This document shows positions 50,601-61,904 of a stretch of DNA of 64,000 bases, piece after piece; within the stretch, counting starts at the first letter, position 1, and each line of letters opens with the position of its first letter. The notes under the pieces are model-generated. The model saw only the letters and a list, made by a program, of their open reading frames with translations, ran no database searches and had not been told where the DNA came from. Source of the stretch: Macrostomum hystrix (taxonomy: Eukaryota > Platyhelminthes > Macrostomidae). The stretch covers positions 5,191,001 to 5,255,000 of the forward strand of contig CATNEN010000038.1 in NCBI GenBank assembly GCA_950097015.1, given 5' to 3'. The translations under genes were made by a program, and so were the position numbers.

Positions 50601-52350
50601 AATCAGTGGACTGTGTCAGGAATTGGGATTTGAGAAATCAGTGGACTGTGTCAGGGATGGGGATTTGAGAAATCAGTGGACTGTCAGGAATTGGGATTTA
50701 AGAAATCAGTGGACTGTGTCAGGAATTGGGATTTGAGAAATCAGTTGGACTGTGTCAGGAATTGGGATTTGAGAAATCAGTGGACTGTCAGGAATTGGGA
50801 TTTAAGAAATCAGTGGACTGTGTCAGGAATTGGGATTTGAGAAATCAGTGGACTGTGTCAGGAATTGGGATTTGAGAAATCAGTGGACTGTTTCAGGAAT
50901 TGGGATTTGAGAAATCAGTGGACTGTGTCAGGAATTGGGATTTAAGTAATCACTGGACTGTTTCAGGAATAGGGATTTGAGAAATCAGTGGACTGTGTCA
51001 GGAATTGGGATTTGAGAAATCAGTTGGACTGTTTCAGGAATGGGGATTTGAGAAATCAGTGGACTGTGTCAGGAATTGGGATTTGAGTAATCAGTGGACT
51101 GTGTCAGGATTTGGGATTTGAGTAATCAGTGGACTGTGTCAGGAATAGGGATTTGAGAAATCAGTGGACTGTTTCAGGAATTGGGATTTGAGAAATCAGT
51201 TGGACTGTGTCAGGAATTGGGATTTGAGTAATCAGTGGACTGTGTCAGGAATTGGGATTTGAGAAATCAGTGGACTGTGTCAGGAATAGGGATTTGAGAA
51301 ATCAGTTGGACTGTTTCAGGAATAGGGATTTGAGAAATCAGTGGACTGTTTCAGGAATAGGGATTTGAGAAATCAGTTGGACTGTGTCAGGAATTGGGAT
51401 TTGAGAAATCAGTGGACTGTGTCAGGAATTGGGATTTGAGTAATCAGTGGACTGTGTCAGAAATAGGGATTTGAGAAATCAGTTAGACTGTCAGAAATAG
51501 GGATTTAAGAAATCAGTGGACTGTGTCAGGAATTGGGATTTGAGAAATCAGTTGGACTGTTTCAGGAATGGGGATTTGAGAAATCAGTGGACTGTGTCAG
51601 GAATTGGGATTTGAGAAATCAGTGGACTGTTTCAGGAATTGGGATTTGAGAAATCAGTGGACTGTGTCAGGAATTGGGATTTGAGTAATCACTGGACTGT
51701 TTCAGGAATAGGGATTTGAGAAATCAGTGGACTGTGTCAGGAATTGGGATTTGAGAAATCAGTTGGACTGTTTCAGGAATAGGGATTTGAGAAATCAGTG
51801 GACTGTTTCAGGAATAGGGATTTGAGAAATCAGTTGGACTGTGTCAGGAATTGGGATTTGAGAAATCAGTGGACTGTGTCAGGAATTGGGATTTGAGAAA
51901 TCAGTGGACTGTGTCAGGGATGGGGATTTGAGAAATCAGTTGGACTGTGTCAGGAATTGGGATTTGAGAAATCAGTTGGACTGTGTCAGGAATTGGGATT
52001 TGAGAAATCAGTGGACTGTTTCAGGAATTGGGATTTGAGAAATCAGTGGACTGTGTCAGGAATTGGGATTTGAGAAATCAGTTGGACTGTTTCAGGAATA
52101 GGGATTTGAGAAATCAGTGGACTGTTTCAGGAATAGGGATTTGAGAAATCAGTTGGACTGTGTCAGGAATTGGGATTTGAGAAATCAGTTGGACTGTTTC
52201 AGGGATTGGGATTTGAGAAATCAGTCGACTGTTTTAGGGATTGGGATTTGAGAAATCAGTGGACTGTCAGGAATTGGGATTTGAGAAATCAGTGGGCTGT
52301 GTCAGGAATTGGGATTTGAGAAATCAGTGGACTGTGTCAGGAATTGGGAT
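47625..52350. repeat. 35-bp minisatellite, about 135 copies, 4.7 kb
   Basis: The largest array in the window. Units contain GGGATTTGAGAAATCAGTGG and ACTGTGTCAGGAATT. Common variants are TTGGACTGTTTCAGG, GACTGTCAGG (3 bp shorter), GAGTAATCAC and TTAGACTGTCAGAAATAG. The same variants occur in the same order in separate blocks (for example around 50040-50200 and 50370-50530), so multi-unit segments were copied. It is bordered by the zinc-finger gene on one side and a small plus-strand gene on the other. Confidence 0.97.
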
Positions 52351-52735
52351 CTGTCTACATGTAGCACTTAGCTGAAAGCGGATAAGGAATTGTACTAGTA
52401 TTTTGCTCACAAAAAGGCTAAAAAAATATTTGAAAAATAACTCGTGTGACTTGTCTACTTGAAACAAAACGCATTGCAGCTATCTATGGCCTAAACTGAC
52501 TCAGATGTCAACTGTCTCAGAGGAAGAAAGAAAATCGGCAATCAAATAAATGGCTCGGACGTCAATCATTTAGAAGCTTCGCCTGCCGGTTTTCAGAACT
52601 AAATTATCAGTCGTTGGATCCGCAGTAAGTTTGAGCTGCTCAGATCATATATATTACTGTATTGTGAAATAAACGATAATTTTTCATTGTTTTCTTTCTC
52701 ATTGTTATAGGTTGCAGAGAAAAGGTAAACAAGCT
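52351..52735 (+). other. Probable 5' UTR exon and first intron of the small gene
   Basis: A donor CCGCA|GTAAGT ends a candidate non-coding exon at 52624, and a pyrimidine-rich acceptor (CTCATTGTTATAG) opens the next exon at 52711, an 86-nt intron. This is inference from splice-site strength. Confidence 0.45.
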
Positions 52736-52933
52736 ATGGAAACTTCGGAAGTGACACCCGTTAAGTTCTATATCAATGAGTCTGCATTCTATACCCTGCA
52801 GTTCCTGCTGGTCACACAGCTGCTGCTGCTGCTGCTGCTGCTGGCCCTAAGTTTGTTCCAAGTAAAAGCCAGCAAGTCACCAAAAATACCAGAACATCGT
52901 ATCGAGGAGTTACTACTGCCGCAAACGGAGTAA
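52736..52933 (+). CDS. Small single-pass membrane protein, unrecognised
   Basis: 65 residues starting METSEVTPVKFYINESAF. A long hydrophobic helix follows ([21 protein letters not shown], where eight CTG codons make a leucine run), then a short charged tail ending LLPQTE. A strong splice acceptor 25 nt upstream of the ATG supports a real transcript. No family recognised; the size and single helix resemble small integral membrane proteins. The leucine run comes from a CTG tract and may vary in length. A possible AATAAA is at 53304-53309. Confidence 0.5.
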   Translation: METSEVTPVKFYINESAFYTLQFLLVTQLLLLLLLLALSLFQVKASKSPKIPEHRIEELLLPQTE

Positions 52934-53370
52934 AAACGTTGGCCATTAAAATCCATTAAAATTCATGTGTGACGGCTGCCACTGAGATAACTGAAACAGC
53001 GCACACGTTTTGTTTACTATGAGTAGTGTGTTTTTCCTGCCTTACTTTTATTTTAACATGCCAATTCGGAAAACTTCGGTTTTCCGACAGTACGAGGCAG
53101 TAATCTTCTAAGCTGGCAAAAATATAATATAGAACAATCTTTAACGGTAACGTGTCTTGTACTTTAAAAATTGTTCGTTGACAGACGGAAAGTTAATTTA
53201 CTTGACTGCTTTCTAACTTACAAACCTAGCACTATTTAACTCTAAGACAAGTTTAGAGATCTTTCTCGATCTGTTTATGGTTAAAAAAAAACATATTTTT
53301 TTCAATAAAATATGATTTTATATTTGGAGCCCTCTATTTTGACATTCTTTCTATATTTGAAGACACAAAT

Positions 53371-53734
53371 GGTGGGCAGCCCCAGTCCATTGATGGTGGG
53401 CAGCCCCAGTGCATTGATGGTGGGCAGCCCCAGTGCATTGATGGTGGGCAGCCCCAGTGCATTGATGGTGGGCAGCCCCAGTGCATTGATGGTGGGCAGC
53501 CCCAGTGCATTGATGGTGGGCAGCCCCAGTGCATTGATGGTGGGCAGCCCCTTCCCATTGATGGTGGGCAGCCCCAGTGCATTGATGGTGGGCAGCCCCA
53601 GTGCATTGATGGTGGGCAGCCCCAGTGCATTGATGGTGGCCGGCCCCAGTCCATTGATGGTGGGCAGCCCCAGTCCATTGATGGTGGGCAGCCCCAGTCC
53701 ATTGATGGTGGGCAGCCCCAGTGTATTGATGGTG
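53371..53734. repeat. 24-bp minisatellite, about 15 copies
   Basis: Units of ATTGATGGTGGGCAGCCCC plus AGTGC or AGTCC, one with TTCCC. The period is a multiple of three, so frames are open on both strands. It starts just after a possible poly(A) signal of the small gene. Confidence 0.95.
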
Positions 53735-53759
53735 TGGCAACCCCACCATCAATTCACGT

Positions 53760-53906
53760 CGATGGTAATCGCAGTCGACGCGCCATTCAACCCCTTCTTG
53801 CTATAGACAAAACACACCCTGCCATGGCGTGTTGAACGTGAATGATGGCTGGCAAACTTGAACGATAGTTGTCTAAGTTGAATGGCGTCGACTGCGATTA
53901 CCATCG
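53760..53906. repeat. Inverted repeat pair, 29-31 bp arms
   Basis: Arms at 53760-53790 and 53878-53906 are inverted copies with a 2-bp length difference, starting CGATGGTAATCGCAGTCGAC. The 87-bp spacer contains further GTTGAAC/GTTGAATG-like words. It could be a small foldback element; the end of the neighbouring array (ATTGATGGT) overlaps the theme of the arm. Confidence 0.75.
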
Positions 53907-54093
53907 GTTACTGTCGAACTTAAATGAAACTTGGCTAAGTTGATTGGCAAAACGTTGAGTTTGACCGGAAAATGTGTACTATCGCGCAAGTTTTTATCAG
54001 TAGTGCGAATAGAAATACATGAGGCCTCTAATGAAGGTATAACCCACTGTAATAAATTCTTAGCTCTATTTAATGCAGCCTCACGAAGACAAA

Positions 54094-54474
54094 TAACAAT
54101 AACAATAATAATAATAATAATAATTGCAGGAGGGCTGCGGGAAATGGCACATTATTTAGTGACAGTAGACCCGCAGCCAGCGAGGAGGCAATTCTACCCA
54201 TTTCGCTGACTCCCGAGCACACACGCGCACAGATACTGTACGCAGGCACACGCTCACACAGGTGTGCCCTGATTTTCTCATCGTCAGGCAGTGTACAGTT
54301 CAATGTGCCTTGGAGGTTGGCCCTCAAGGGCGTAAATTGCACGACCAGCTCCCAAGCCTTCTCTCCGCGGCTGCGCCCCAAATAAATGTGGCCTCGCCGT
54401 GGAATCGAACTTCGTGGAATCGTGGGACCGTGGTGCGAGAGGCAAACGCGATAATCGCTCTGCCACCAACCCCG
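54094..54474 (-). mobile_element. SINE, family A, with target duplication
   Basis: Complete antisense copy with (AAT)n tail. Perfect 12-bp duplications CACGAAGACAAA lie at 54082-54093 and 54475-54486. It has a small internal duplication near 54405-54425 (GTGGAATCG repeated) in the head. Confidence 0.95.
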
Positions 54475-54486
54475 CACGAAGACAAA

Positions 54487-54978
54487 GCGACATGACTTAT
54501 TTTCTGATATAGTTTCTAATTTAGAATGTTGCTAAGTAGTTACTCAGTAAGTAGCTTCTAATGCGAAATTTTTCGATTTTACAGAAAGTAAAGAAAGAAA
54601 ATCTTAGTTTGTTAGTAACTTTTAGCAAGAACTCATAGCAAGTATTTATAAGCTCCAAAGTGCAATTAATTCATATATTTACAGTGCTTAACAACTGCCG
54701 CATCTGCATTCAATCAAACCCACTGATTGGTCGGTCAGCAAATGGCGCGTTCTATAAAAAAAGGTGGCATTTTTTAAACAAGACACTCGCTGGGATTTCC
54801 AAAATGTTTCACAAGCGCTTCAAAACACACAGAATGCCAATAAAACCAAATGAAATATAAAAAGGGAAATCTGAAATTTTCTGCAGGGTTTCGGTGCACG
54901 AAGCAGCGGTGAACTGATAAAAAATGCGGAATATTAAAAAAGGCATTATTAAATAAATCTCGCAGATGGCTTTGCAGT
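54487..54978. other. Downstream flank of the RhoGAP gene
   Basis: AT-rich sequence, probably including the RhoGAP 3' UTR. Nothing else recognised. Confidence 0.4.
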
Positions 54979-56463
54979 TCAGTGGCTTCCAGTGACGGGC
55001 ACAGCGCTGCCAGTTGCCGGCTGGAAGGTCAGGCGGACGGCCTTCATCGGCCCTGTCGGACGACTGAGCTGCGGCTGCGGCTGAGCCGTCTGCCAGATCG
55101 AGGCTGAGCACCCGGACGATGACGAGAGAGACCGCGTCGCGGCGGAGGACAGCAGCGGCACCATCGCACGAGGAGGCGGCGGAGGAGACGGAGGCGTCGG
55201 TGTCGCCAGCTTTGGTGCAACCAGCGAGGTCAAGGCCACAGCGGCTGGCAGCGGACGTCGCGGCCGCCGGAAGTCCGGGTGAGGCGAGCAGGCCGCGAAG
55301 CTGCTCCGACGGCGGGCGCACTTGGCAGGCCGAGATCCATCCATCGATGACTGGTCGATGGAGCCGGCGACGCCGCTCAGACGATGCAGACGACGGCGAC
55401 GAAACGACACCGATGAGGAGGCTGTGACGACTTCGGTGACTACTGCAGCGGAAGCAGCGGCGACTGCGTTAGCCACGCCCGTCGGACTGCGGCTGCGGCT
55501 GCGACCGCGGCTCCTGCTGCGGCTGAGTCTCGAGACGACGCGGCTGACCGCCGCGCGCAAATTCGCACCGGCGCTGCGTCGTCGGTGTTGATGCGGAAGA
55601 AGCTGTAGAGGCGGCTGCTTCGCTGCCATCGACGAAGAAGACTCGGTCATGGCATCGTCTACAGTGGCGACGTCTGGTAGATCGTTGGCCCACCGAATGA
55701 GGAGGGCCACGCCAGTGTTGAGTCGGGCTGCGGCCTCCGCTGTGTCCACACCGCCGTAGAGGCAGGGGCCCAGGCAGGTGGCCAGGTTGTAGGCGTCCAT
55801 TAGGTTGCCGCCAGCGTCGGCCAGGCGGTGCAGCAGTTGGCAGAGGAGGCGCAGCGCCCTGGCATGGCAGCCGCCGCTGATGAGGCCAGCGACTGCGCGT
55901 ACGGAAGTCCGCTGTGCATCAGAGTCTCTGATGGCCGCTCCGGCTAGTGTCTCAGCAAGCTTCAATGGTAGCAATGGCTGTGGCAGCTGGCGGAGCCAGG
56001 TCTTCAGCATCGAGCAGACATCCTGCGGCGGCGTTTCCGCCGGAATGTCGCAGCTCGGGTCGGCGTCAAGTCGGCAGCGCAGCTGCAGCAGCCTTGGCCG
56101 AGCGCCTTCAACGCGGAACAGTCCCTCGGTGGACAGGGCGCTCTCCTCTGACAGGAAACGGCAGCTGGCCGCCAGAAGGCACGGAACTGGACCAACGCCT
56201 TCCACCAAAGTCTGCGGCTGCCCTAGAAGAGGCCGGCCGAAGTGAAGGCCGCCGACCACGTTGGCGCTGTCTGCTGTCATCTCGCAGCCGCCGCTACTTC
56301 GTCGCTGCAGCCGCTTCGGCAGGAGCAAGGCTGTCAGCTTACTTGCCGATGAGCTGCTGCTGCTGCTGCTACTGCTGATGTTCTTGGTGGACAGGACACT
56401 TCTGACTGAGGTCGGCGAAAGTCGGACGCCGAGTAGGCGATCTCCGGGAGTGCGGCTGCTCAT
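54979..56463 (-). CDS. RhoGAP protein resembling ARHGAP11
   Basis: Single-exon frame of 494 residues from the first in-frame ATG (56463-56461, MSSRTPGDRLLG). A serine tract follows (encoded by AGC repeats), then the RhoGAP domain at about 75-265. The lead-in FGRPLLGQPQTLVEG, the catalytic arginine-finger region TEGLFRVEG, and LKTWLRQLPQPLLPLKLAETL match the pattern of ARHGAP11A/B rather than other RhoGAPs. The C-terminal half is low complexity: Arg/Ser-rich (SRSRSRGRSRSRS), then Ala/Pro-rich. Family role: accelerates GTP hydrolysis on RhoA-like GTPases; ARHGAP11A acts in cytokinesis and cell motility. The coding sequence is markedly GC-rich relative to its AT-rich surroundings, and lacks introns. 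An upstream AG could mark a 5' UTR exon. Confidence 0.85.
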   Translation of the reverse strand: MSSRTPGDRLLGVRLSPTSVRSVLSTKNISSSSSSSSSSASKLTALLLPKRLQRRSSGGCEMTADSANVVGGLHFGRPLLGQPQTLVEGVGPVPCLLAASCRFLSEESALSTEGLFRVEGARPRLLQLRCRLDADPSCDIPAETPPQDVCSMLKTWLRQLPQPLLPLKLAETLAGAAIRDSDAQRTSVRAVAGLISGGCHARALRLLCQLLHRLADAGGNLMDAYNLATCLGPCLYGGVDTAEAAARLNTGVALLIRWANDLPDVATVDDAMTESSSSMAAKQPPLQLLPHQHRRRSAGANLRAAVSRVVSRLSRSRSRGRSRSRSPTGVANAVAAASAAVVTEVVTASSSVSFRRRRLHRLSGVAGSIDQSSMDGSRPAKCARRRSSFAACSPHPDFRRPRRPLPAAVALTSLVAPKLATPTPPSPPPPPRAMVPLLSSAATRSLSSSSGCSASIWQTAQPQPQLSRPTGPMKAVRLTFQPATGSAVPVTGSH

Positions 56464-57872
56464 GATGCTGATAAGACTCTGAGAATATTTTGAGTAATTG
56501 GAGCAACTCAAATAAAAATGAACTTAAAGGTTGTAAATTTATTGTCGAAGTCGTGCAAATGAGGCAATAATATTTAATTGAGAAGTCAGCGGGGTGATTG
56601 CAGCTTGCAGATGGTCGCGTGCGACTACATATAGTCACTGCGGGACTGCCGATGGCGCCCCCTCCCAACCCTCAGCGCATTCCGGTCTCACTCTAGCTCG
56701 GTTCTAGCCAATCAGAGGCGGAGGGGGTGGCTGTGCGTGATTGAGGGTCGCGCGTAGAAGCTTCGTGCATTGGTGGATGCGCGAGGCCGACTCATGCGCC
56801 ACAGCTCGATGCAATTGTCGCGTGCCTGCTTCACGCGGGAGGCAGTGATAATTTTCAATCAAGATTTCCCGTGCATCTTACATTGAGCTGCACGCGTGCG
56901 GCAGATAGAAATTTAATCTAACCCAGTTGGACTAGATGTACAGTAGCAGCTGTTCAGTCCATGGACTGGAAGTTGGCCCCACAGCTGATGCAGGCACCCA
57001 TTTTACAGCTGGGTTAACTAAAGCACTTTAGTGTATTGATACATTACACGAATCGTGTGACGTACGACCTACGAGTAAATATTAACTTTTTGCTCCCAAA
57101 TTTTCACGTCACATTTTTGGGATAAATCCTTGTTGACTTCCCAGTCAAACAAAGCCTCATATAGATAGTTGATTATAGCGGTCAAATTAACTATTCTTAT
57201 AGTATCGCGATAAAAATCTTAAATACGAGAACTGCAAAACACAATGCTTCCCAGTCTTAAATTCTTGTCTATTCATAATTACCGCATATGAGTATTTCTG
57301 TTTGTAATTCTCCTGGTATTCGTGTAGTTTCCGAATCCTAGAATAATAATGATTCAGTGACCTGTGAGACACGCGTTCTCATAAGAAAACGGCGCCCGTA
57401 TTTTCCAGAACTTAATGAGGCTCGCCCAGCTCCACAGCCTCAGGTGCTCCATCCATGCAGCCCGTATAGTCATTATCGTCACCTTTTGCCAGGTGAGTCG
57501 CTTCATGAAGGCCCGCATGCTCAGACAATAGCTGAGCACACACAGCACGTGGCAATTCTTTTCTTTATCAAAGATTCTAAGAGAGAAGCCGCGGTCGAGC
57601 TTGTTTTACGCGGCGTCTCCTCCCAGATCTTCTCAAGATCCCGCATTCCAGTTTACTCCCCACAGACAGAGTGATTCTCCAATTACCTTATCGACTCAAA
57701 GATCTCATAATAGGCGCTCAGCTGAAGTATCTTTTGTTTGGTTTCCTTCTTACGAGGGACGCATTTTTTCTCGGGATAAATATTCGATTACTTATTGTAA
57801 GTCATTGTGGGTCATGCACTGAGCTCTTCCCGCCAAATCCCCATTTTCCGGACCAGCATATGGGCTGACTCT
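56464..57872. other. Gap with SINE fragment and unresolved coding-like patch
   Basis: A family B SINE body fragment lies at about 56930-57045 (CAGCTGTTCAGTCCATGGAC, ACAGCTGGGTTAACT). On the minus strand about 57490-57590 a good acceptor (TTCTCTCTTAG) and donor (CAAAAG|GTGACG) frame a possible exon with residues NCHVLCVLSYCLSMRAFMKR. I could not link it to other exons or a family. Confidence 0.35.
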
Positions 57873-58269
57873 GTCCAGTCTATGATCCAGTCTATGATCC
57901 AGTCTATGATCCAGTCTATGATCCAGTCTATGATCCAGTCTATGATCCAGTCTATGATCCAGTCTATGATCCAGTCTATGATCCAGTCTATGATCCAGTC
58001 TATGATCCAGTCTATGATCCAGTCTATGATCCAGTCTATGATCCAGTCTATGATCCAGTCTATGATCCAGTCTATGATCCAGTCTATGATCCAGTCTATG
58101 ATCCAGTCTATGATCCAGTCTATGATCCAGTCTATGATCCAGTCTATGATCCAGTCTATGATCCAGTCTATGATCCAGTCTATGATCCAGTCTATGATCC
58201 AGTCTATGATCCAGTCTATGATCCAGTCTATGATCCAGTCTATGATCCAGTCTATGATCCAGTCTATGT
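57873..58269. repeat. 12-bp minisatellite, about 33 copies
   Basis: Essentially perfect repeats of CTATGATCCAGT. With a 12-bp period, one frame on each strand is open (tetrapeptides QSMI and RLDH). No coding flanks support translation. Confidence 0.97.
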
Positions 58270-58876
58270 TCAGAGCTGCATACTCGATCGGATTTCAAAA
58301 TAATAGGTTCACATTAAAGGGAAACTGGATGGAACAGATGGAACAAAATGGAACAGAATTGTGCATTGCTGTCCACACAATCCACTCTGACTTTGGGACA
58401 TTATCAAATTTCTTAGACTGGCAGTTTTTCCTTGTCAAAAGTGAAATTGGCACAGCTGGAATCACTATAAGACGCATTATGCTCGGCAATTAATCAGAAA
58501 ATATTGCTTAGCAACCAGATGACTGGCCACTTATGCATGCATTTGAAGCGTTTAGTATTAATGGAGCAATATATTCAATAAAATCTATGCACTTAATCAT
58601 GATAAATAGGTGCTAAAAGGCTTAATCTGTGTCTACTAACTTCTTGCTTCCATGCTTATGAAAAGTCGGATTTTTATTGCTAAAGTAAATCACGTGGCTT
58701 CGCTGAAAATTGATTTCATTTTCTTAAAATTATCAAAAATTTTCGCTTGCTAATTGGGCGATTACACTTTTTGGTTGCACCTGAAATTTGATTTCTGGTT
58801 CACGGTAATGCTACGACAAAGCTTGCTTAGTATCTGATAAAAATGAATCGGTACTGATTTTATCATCGTACATACA
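58270..58876. other. AT-rich gap between two minisatellites
   Basis: No gene or element recognised. Confidence 0.4.
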
Positions 58877-59372
58877 GTGATAGAGTGACTGTGTGATAGA
58901 GTGACTGTGTGATAGAGTGACTGTGTGATAGAGTGACTGTGTGATAGAGTGACTGTGTGATAGAGTGACTGTGTGATAGAGTGACTGTGTGATAGAGTGA
59001 CTGTGTGATAGAGTGACTGTGTGATAGAGTGACTGTGTGATAGAGTGACTGTGTGATAGAGTGACTGTGTGATAGAGTGACTGTGTGATAGAGTGACTGT
59101 GTGATAGAGTGACTGTGTGATAGAGTGACTGTGTGATAGAGTGACTGTGTGATAGAGTGACTGTGTGATAGAGTGACTGTGTGATAGAGTGACTGTGTGA
59201 TAGAGTGACTGTGTGATAGAGTGACTGTGTGATAGAGTGACTGTGTGATAGAGTGACTGTGTGATAGAGTGACTGTGTGATAGAGTGACTGTGTGATAGA
59301 GTGACTGTGTGATAGAGTGACTGTGTGATAGAGTGACTGTGTGATAGAGTGACTGTGTGATAGAGTGACTGT
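58877..59372. repeat. 16-bp minisatellite, 31 copies
   Basis: Perfect repeats of GTGATAGAGTGACTGT. No variants seen, pointing to very recent expansion. It adjoins a truncated SINE on the right. Confidence 0.97.
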
Positions 59373-59374
59373 TT

Positions 59375-59572
59375 AAATTTACACAGGGTGTATTATCGTC
59401 CTGACTTTCTCATCGTCAGGCGGTGTACACATTTTCAGTGCCTTGGAGGTTGCTCGACAAGCCCCCAAGCCTTCTCTCCGCGGCTGCACCATTAAAATGA
59501 ATGTGGCCTCGCCGCGGAATTGAGCTCAGGGACAATGATGACGACAGAATTAATCGCTCTGCCACTGACCGC
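59375..59572 (-). mobile_element. Truncated SINE, family A
   Basis: Antisense copy retaining the tRNA-like head and the first half of the body (CTGACTTTCTCATCGTCAGG, CCCCCAAGCCTTCTCTCC). The 3' half and tail are absent at the junction with the 16-bp array. There are small deletions in the body. Confidence 0.85.
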
Positions 59573-60323
59573 CTTAAACTAGCACTGCATGTAAGCAACT
59601 GTTTACGCCTTCATACGATAAGAAGCTGCTCGGTTCCTTGCTCATTCAGCTATCATCAAGAATACCTGACTCCAAATGATTTTCTGTCAAATGCAGGCGC
59701 CATATTTGCTTTGCCTGTTCTACCGCCCCAAAGAACTCGCAGTTTGACAAGGAAAAAAATCCCAACCGAATGGAAGACCGGGCGGAATGACGGCGGGTCT
59801 CTAAGCCCATAATGACAGGGCTCAGGACTGCAGTTCCGCATGATCAGTTCGCTATCGCATTGTGGCATTCATTGTTGCGTAATTAATTCCCCCCTATCTA
59901 TGAATAGACTAGCTCCTCATTTTTTAAACGTGCTCAAATTCGCGTGTCTGTTCCCAAACCCCCCTGGGGTCGCTAAGTGTAAAATCCCATCGGTGATTGA
60001 ATTCCCAGAACAACTGGCGCGCCCATCCTTTAGGCGGAATCGGGACATTGCCCTGCGGTGCCCACCCTGTACTCAGCCCCTCCATCTGGTGGCCATCGAG
60101 ACGCACAATAATCTTTAGGGAGAAATCTAAGATGGGGATAGAATATCCAGAAGTCTGCTATCATTCAACCGAGCTATTATAGCTGACGCCTTCTGGTTCG
60201 CGTTGAAGATTTTCGATGATGACTCGTCCCAGTTCTTGTCAGTTTTGGACTTCACTTAGAAACTGGGCAACGTTTGCTAACTGCACGCATGTTGACAACA
60301 TGTGATGCGATCCCTTCTTACCA
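59573..60323. other. Intergenic stretch
   Basis: Several overlapping open frames but no recognisable family or splice structure. Nothing else supported. Confidence 0.4.
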
Positions 60324-61236
60324 TAATCCTCTATTACCCCAAACGATCCTCTATTACCCCAAACGATCCTCTATTACCCCAAACGATCCTCTATTACCCC
60401 AAACGATCCTGTATCACCCCAAACGATCCTCTATTACACCAAACGATCCTCTATCACCCCAAACGATCCTCTATTACCCCAAACGATCCTCTATTACACC
60501 AAACGATTCTCTATTACCCCAAACGATCCTCTATTACCCCAAACGATCCTCTATCACCCCAAACGATCCTCTATTACACCAAACGATCCTCTATCACCCC
60601 AAACGATCCTCTATTACCCCAAACGATCCTCTATTACACCAAACGATCCTCTATCACCCCAAACGATCCTCTATTACCCCAAACGATCCTCTATTACACC
60701 AAACGATCCTCTATTACACCAAACGATCCTCTATTACACCAAACGATCCTCTATTACACCAAACGATCCTCTATTACCCCAAACGATCCTCTATTACCCC
60801 AAACGATCCTGTATCACCCCAAACGATCCTCTATTACACCAAACGATCCTCTATCACCCCAAACGATCCTCTATTACCCCAAACGATCCTCTATTACCCC
60901 AAACGATCCTGTATCACCCCAAACGATCCTCTATTACACCAAACGATCCTCTATCACCCCAAACGATCCTCTATTACCCCAAACGATCCTCTATTACACC
61001 AAACGATTCTCTATTACCCCAAACGATCCTCTATTACCCCAAACGATCCTCTATCACCCCAAACGATCCTCTATTACACCAAACGATCCTCTATCACCCC
61101 AAACGATCCTCTATTACCCCAAACGATCCTCTATTACACCAAACGATCCTCTATTACCTCAAACGATCCTCTATTACCCCAAACGATCCTCTATTATCCC
61201 AAACGATCCTCTATTATCCTAAACTATCCTCTATTC
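60324..61236. repeat. 20-bp minisatellite, about 46 copies
   Basis: Units ACGATCCTCTATTACCCCAA with two main variants (TATCACC, ATTACACC) that alternate in blocks. The three-unit (60-bp) cycle keeps more than one plus-strand frame open over 900 bp, giving a periodic peptide that is an artefact of the repeat. Confidence 0.97.
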
Positions 61237-61904
61237 CTAGAAACACGGTTTTGACTCTGAAAAGTCTTTAAATATGAGGCTTGAAAACCATGATCACGGT
61301 TTTGATCAGCAAGTGAATGAGTCGGGCAGCATTTGAGTCAGTATTCTGTTCTGCTATGTTAATTCGAAGCGCGCACGTGGCTTGCGAGTTCAGTTAGGTG
61401 TGTCATTATAGCTGAGGTTGCTTGACCCCCGATATATTGGCGGGTGCCAAGCGGAGGGCAGGTGGAATGGCAGGTGAGTGAAGCCTGGGCATGCTGAGGC
61501 CCACGTGCGGCCTGCCAGCCAAATGAAATTGAGTCAGTGAATTTCCAACAAACAGTCTGCTAGCGAAGGTGTTAAGCCAGATCGAGATCGCGGGTACGCG
61601 GGCAGGTCCCTGCTGAATGTTATTATCGACAAACTGTCAGCTTATCGTTCAGTCGCGTGTTTAGAAAAAAACTGCCTTGCTGCTTCTGCGCTAATCCCTC
61701 CAGCCAATGGGGTGCTAAGCCGGGCGATGATATTAAGTGTGGAGTGCCGCATGGCTGTAAGTTATCTAAATGAATCATTCAGCAAGGCGAAATAAATGTT
61801 TGTTTTGTATGGAGGGCTTTGTTTGCAACAAAAACCTCTATAGTATTAGGAGGGATTACTAGGCAGACGGTCTATTCAACTACAGAAAATTGGAGACAAA
61901 TTTT
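61237..61904. other. Intergenic stretch
   Basis: No gene or element recognised. Confidence 0.4.

Noticed and set aside
53312-53806. Open frames over a 24-bp array
   Set aside because: Same repeat artefact; possible 3' flank of the small upstream gene.
57792-58493. Open frames on both strands (QSMI and RLDH tetrapeptide repeats)
   Set aside because: Produced by a perfect 12-bp array; the unique ends show no recognisable domain.
60274-61254. Two long plus-strand open frames of over 300 residues
   Set aside because: Artefact of a 20-bp array without stops; both frames give the same periodic peptide.
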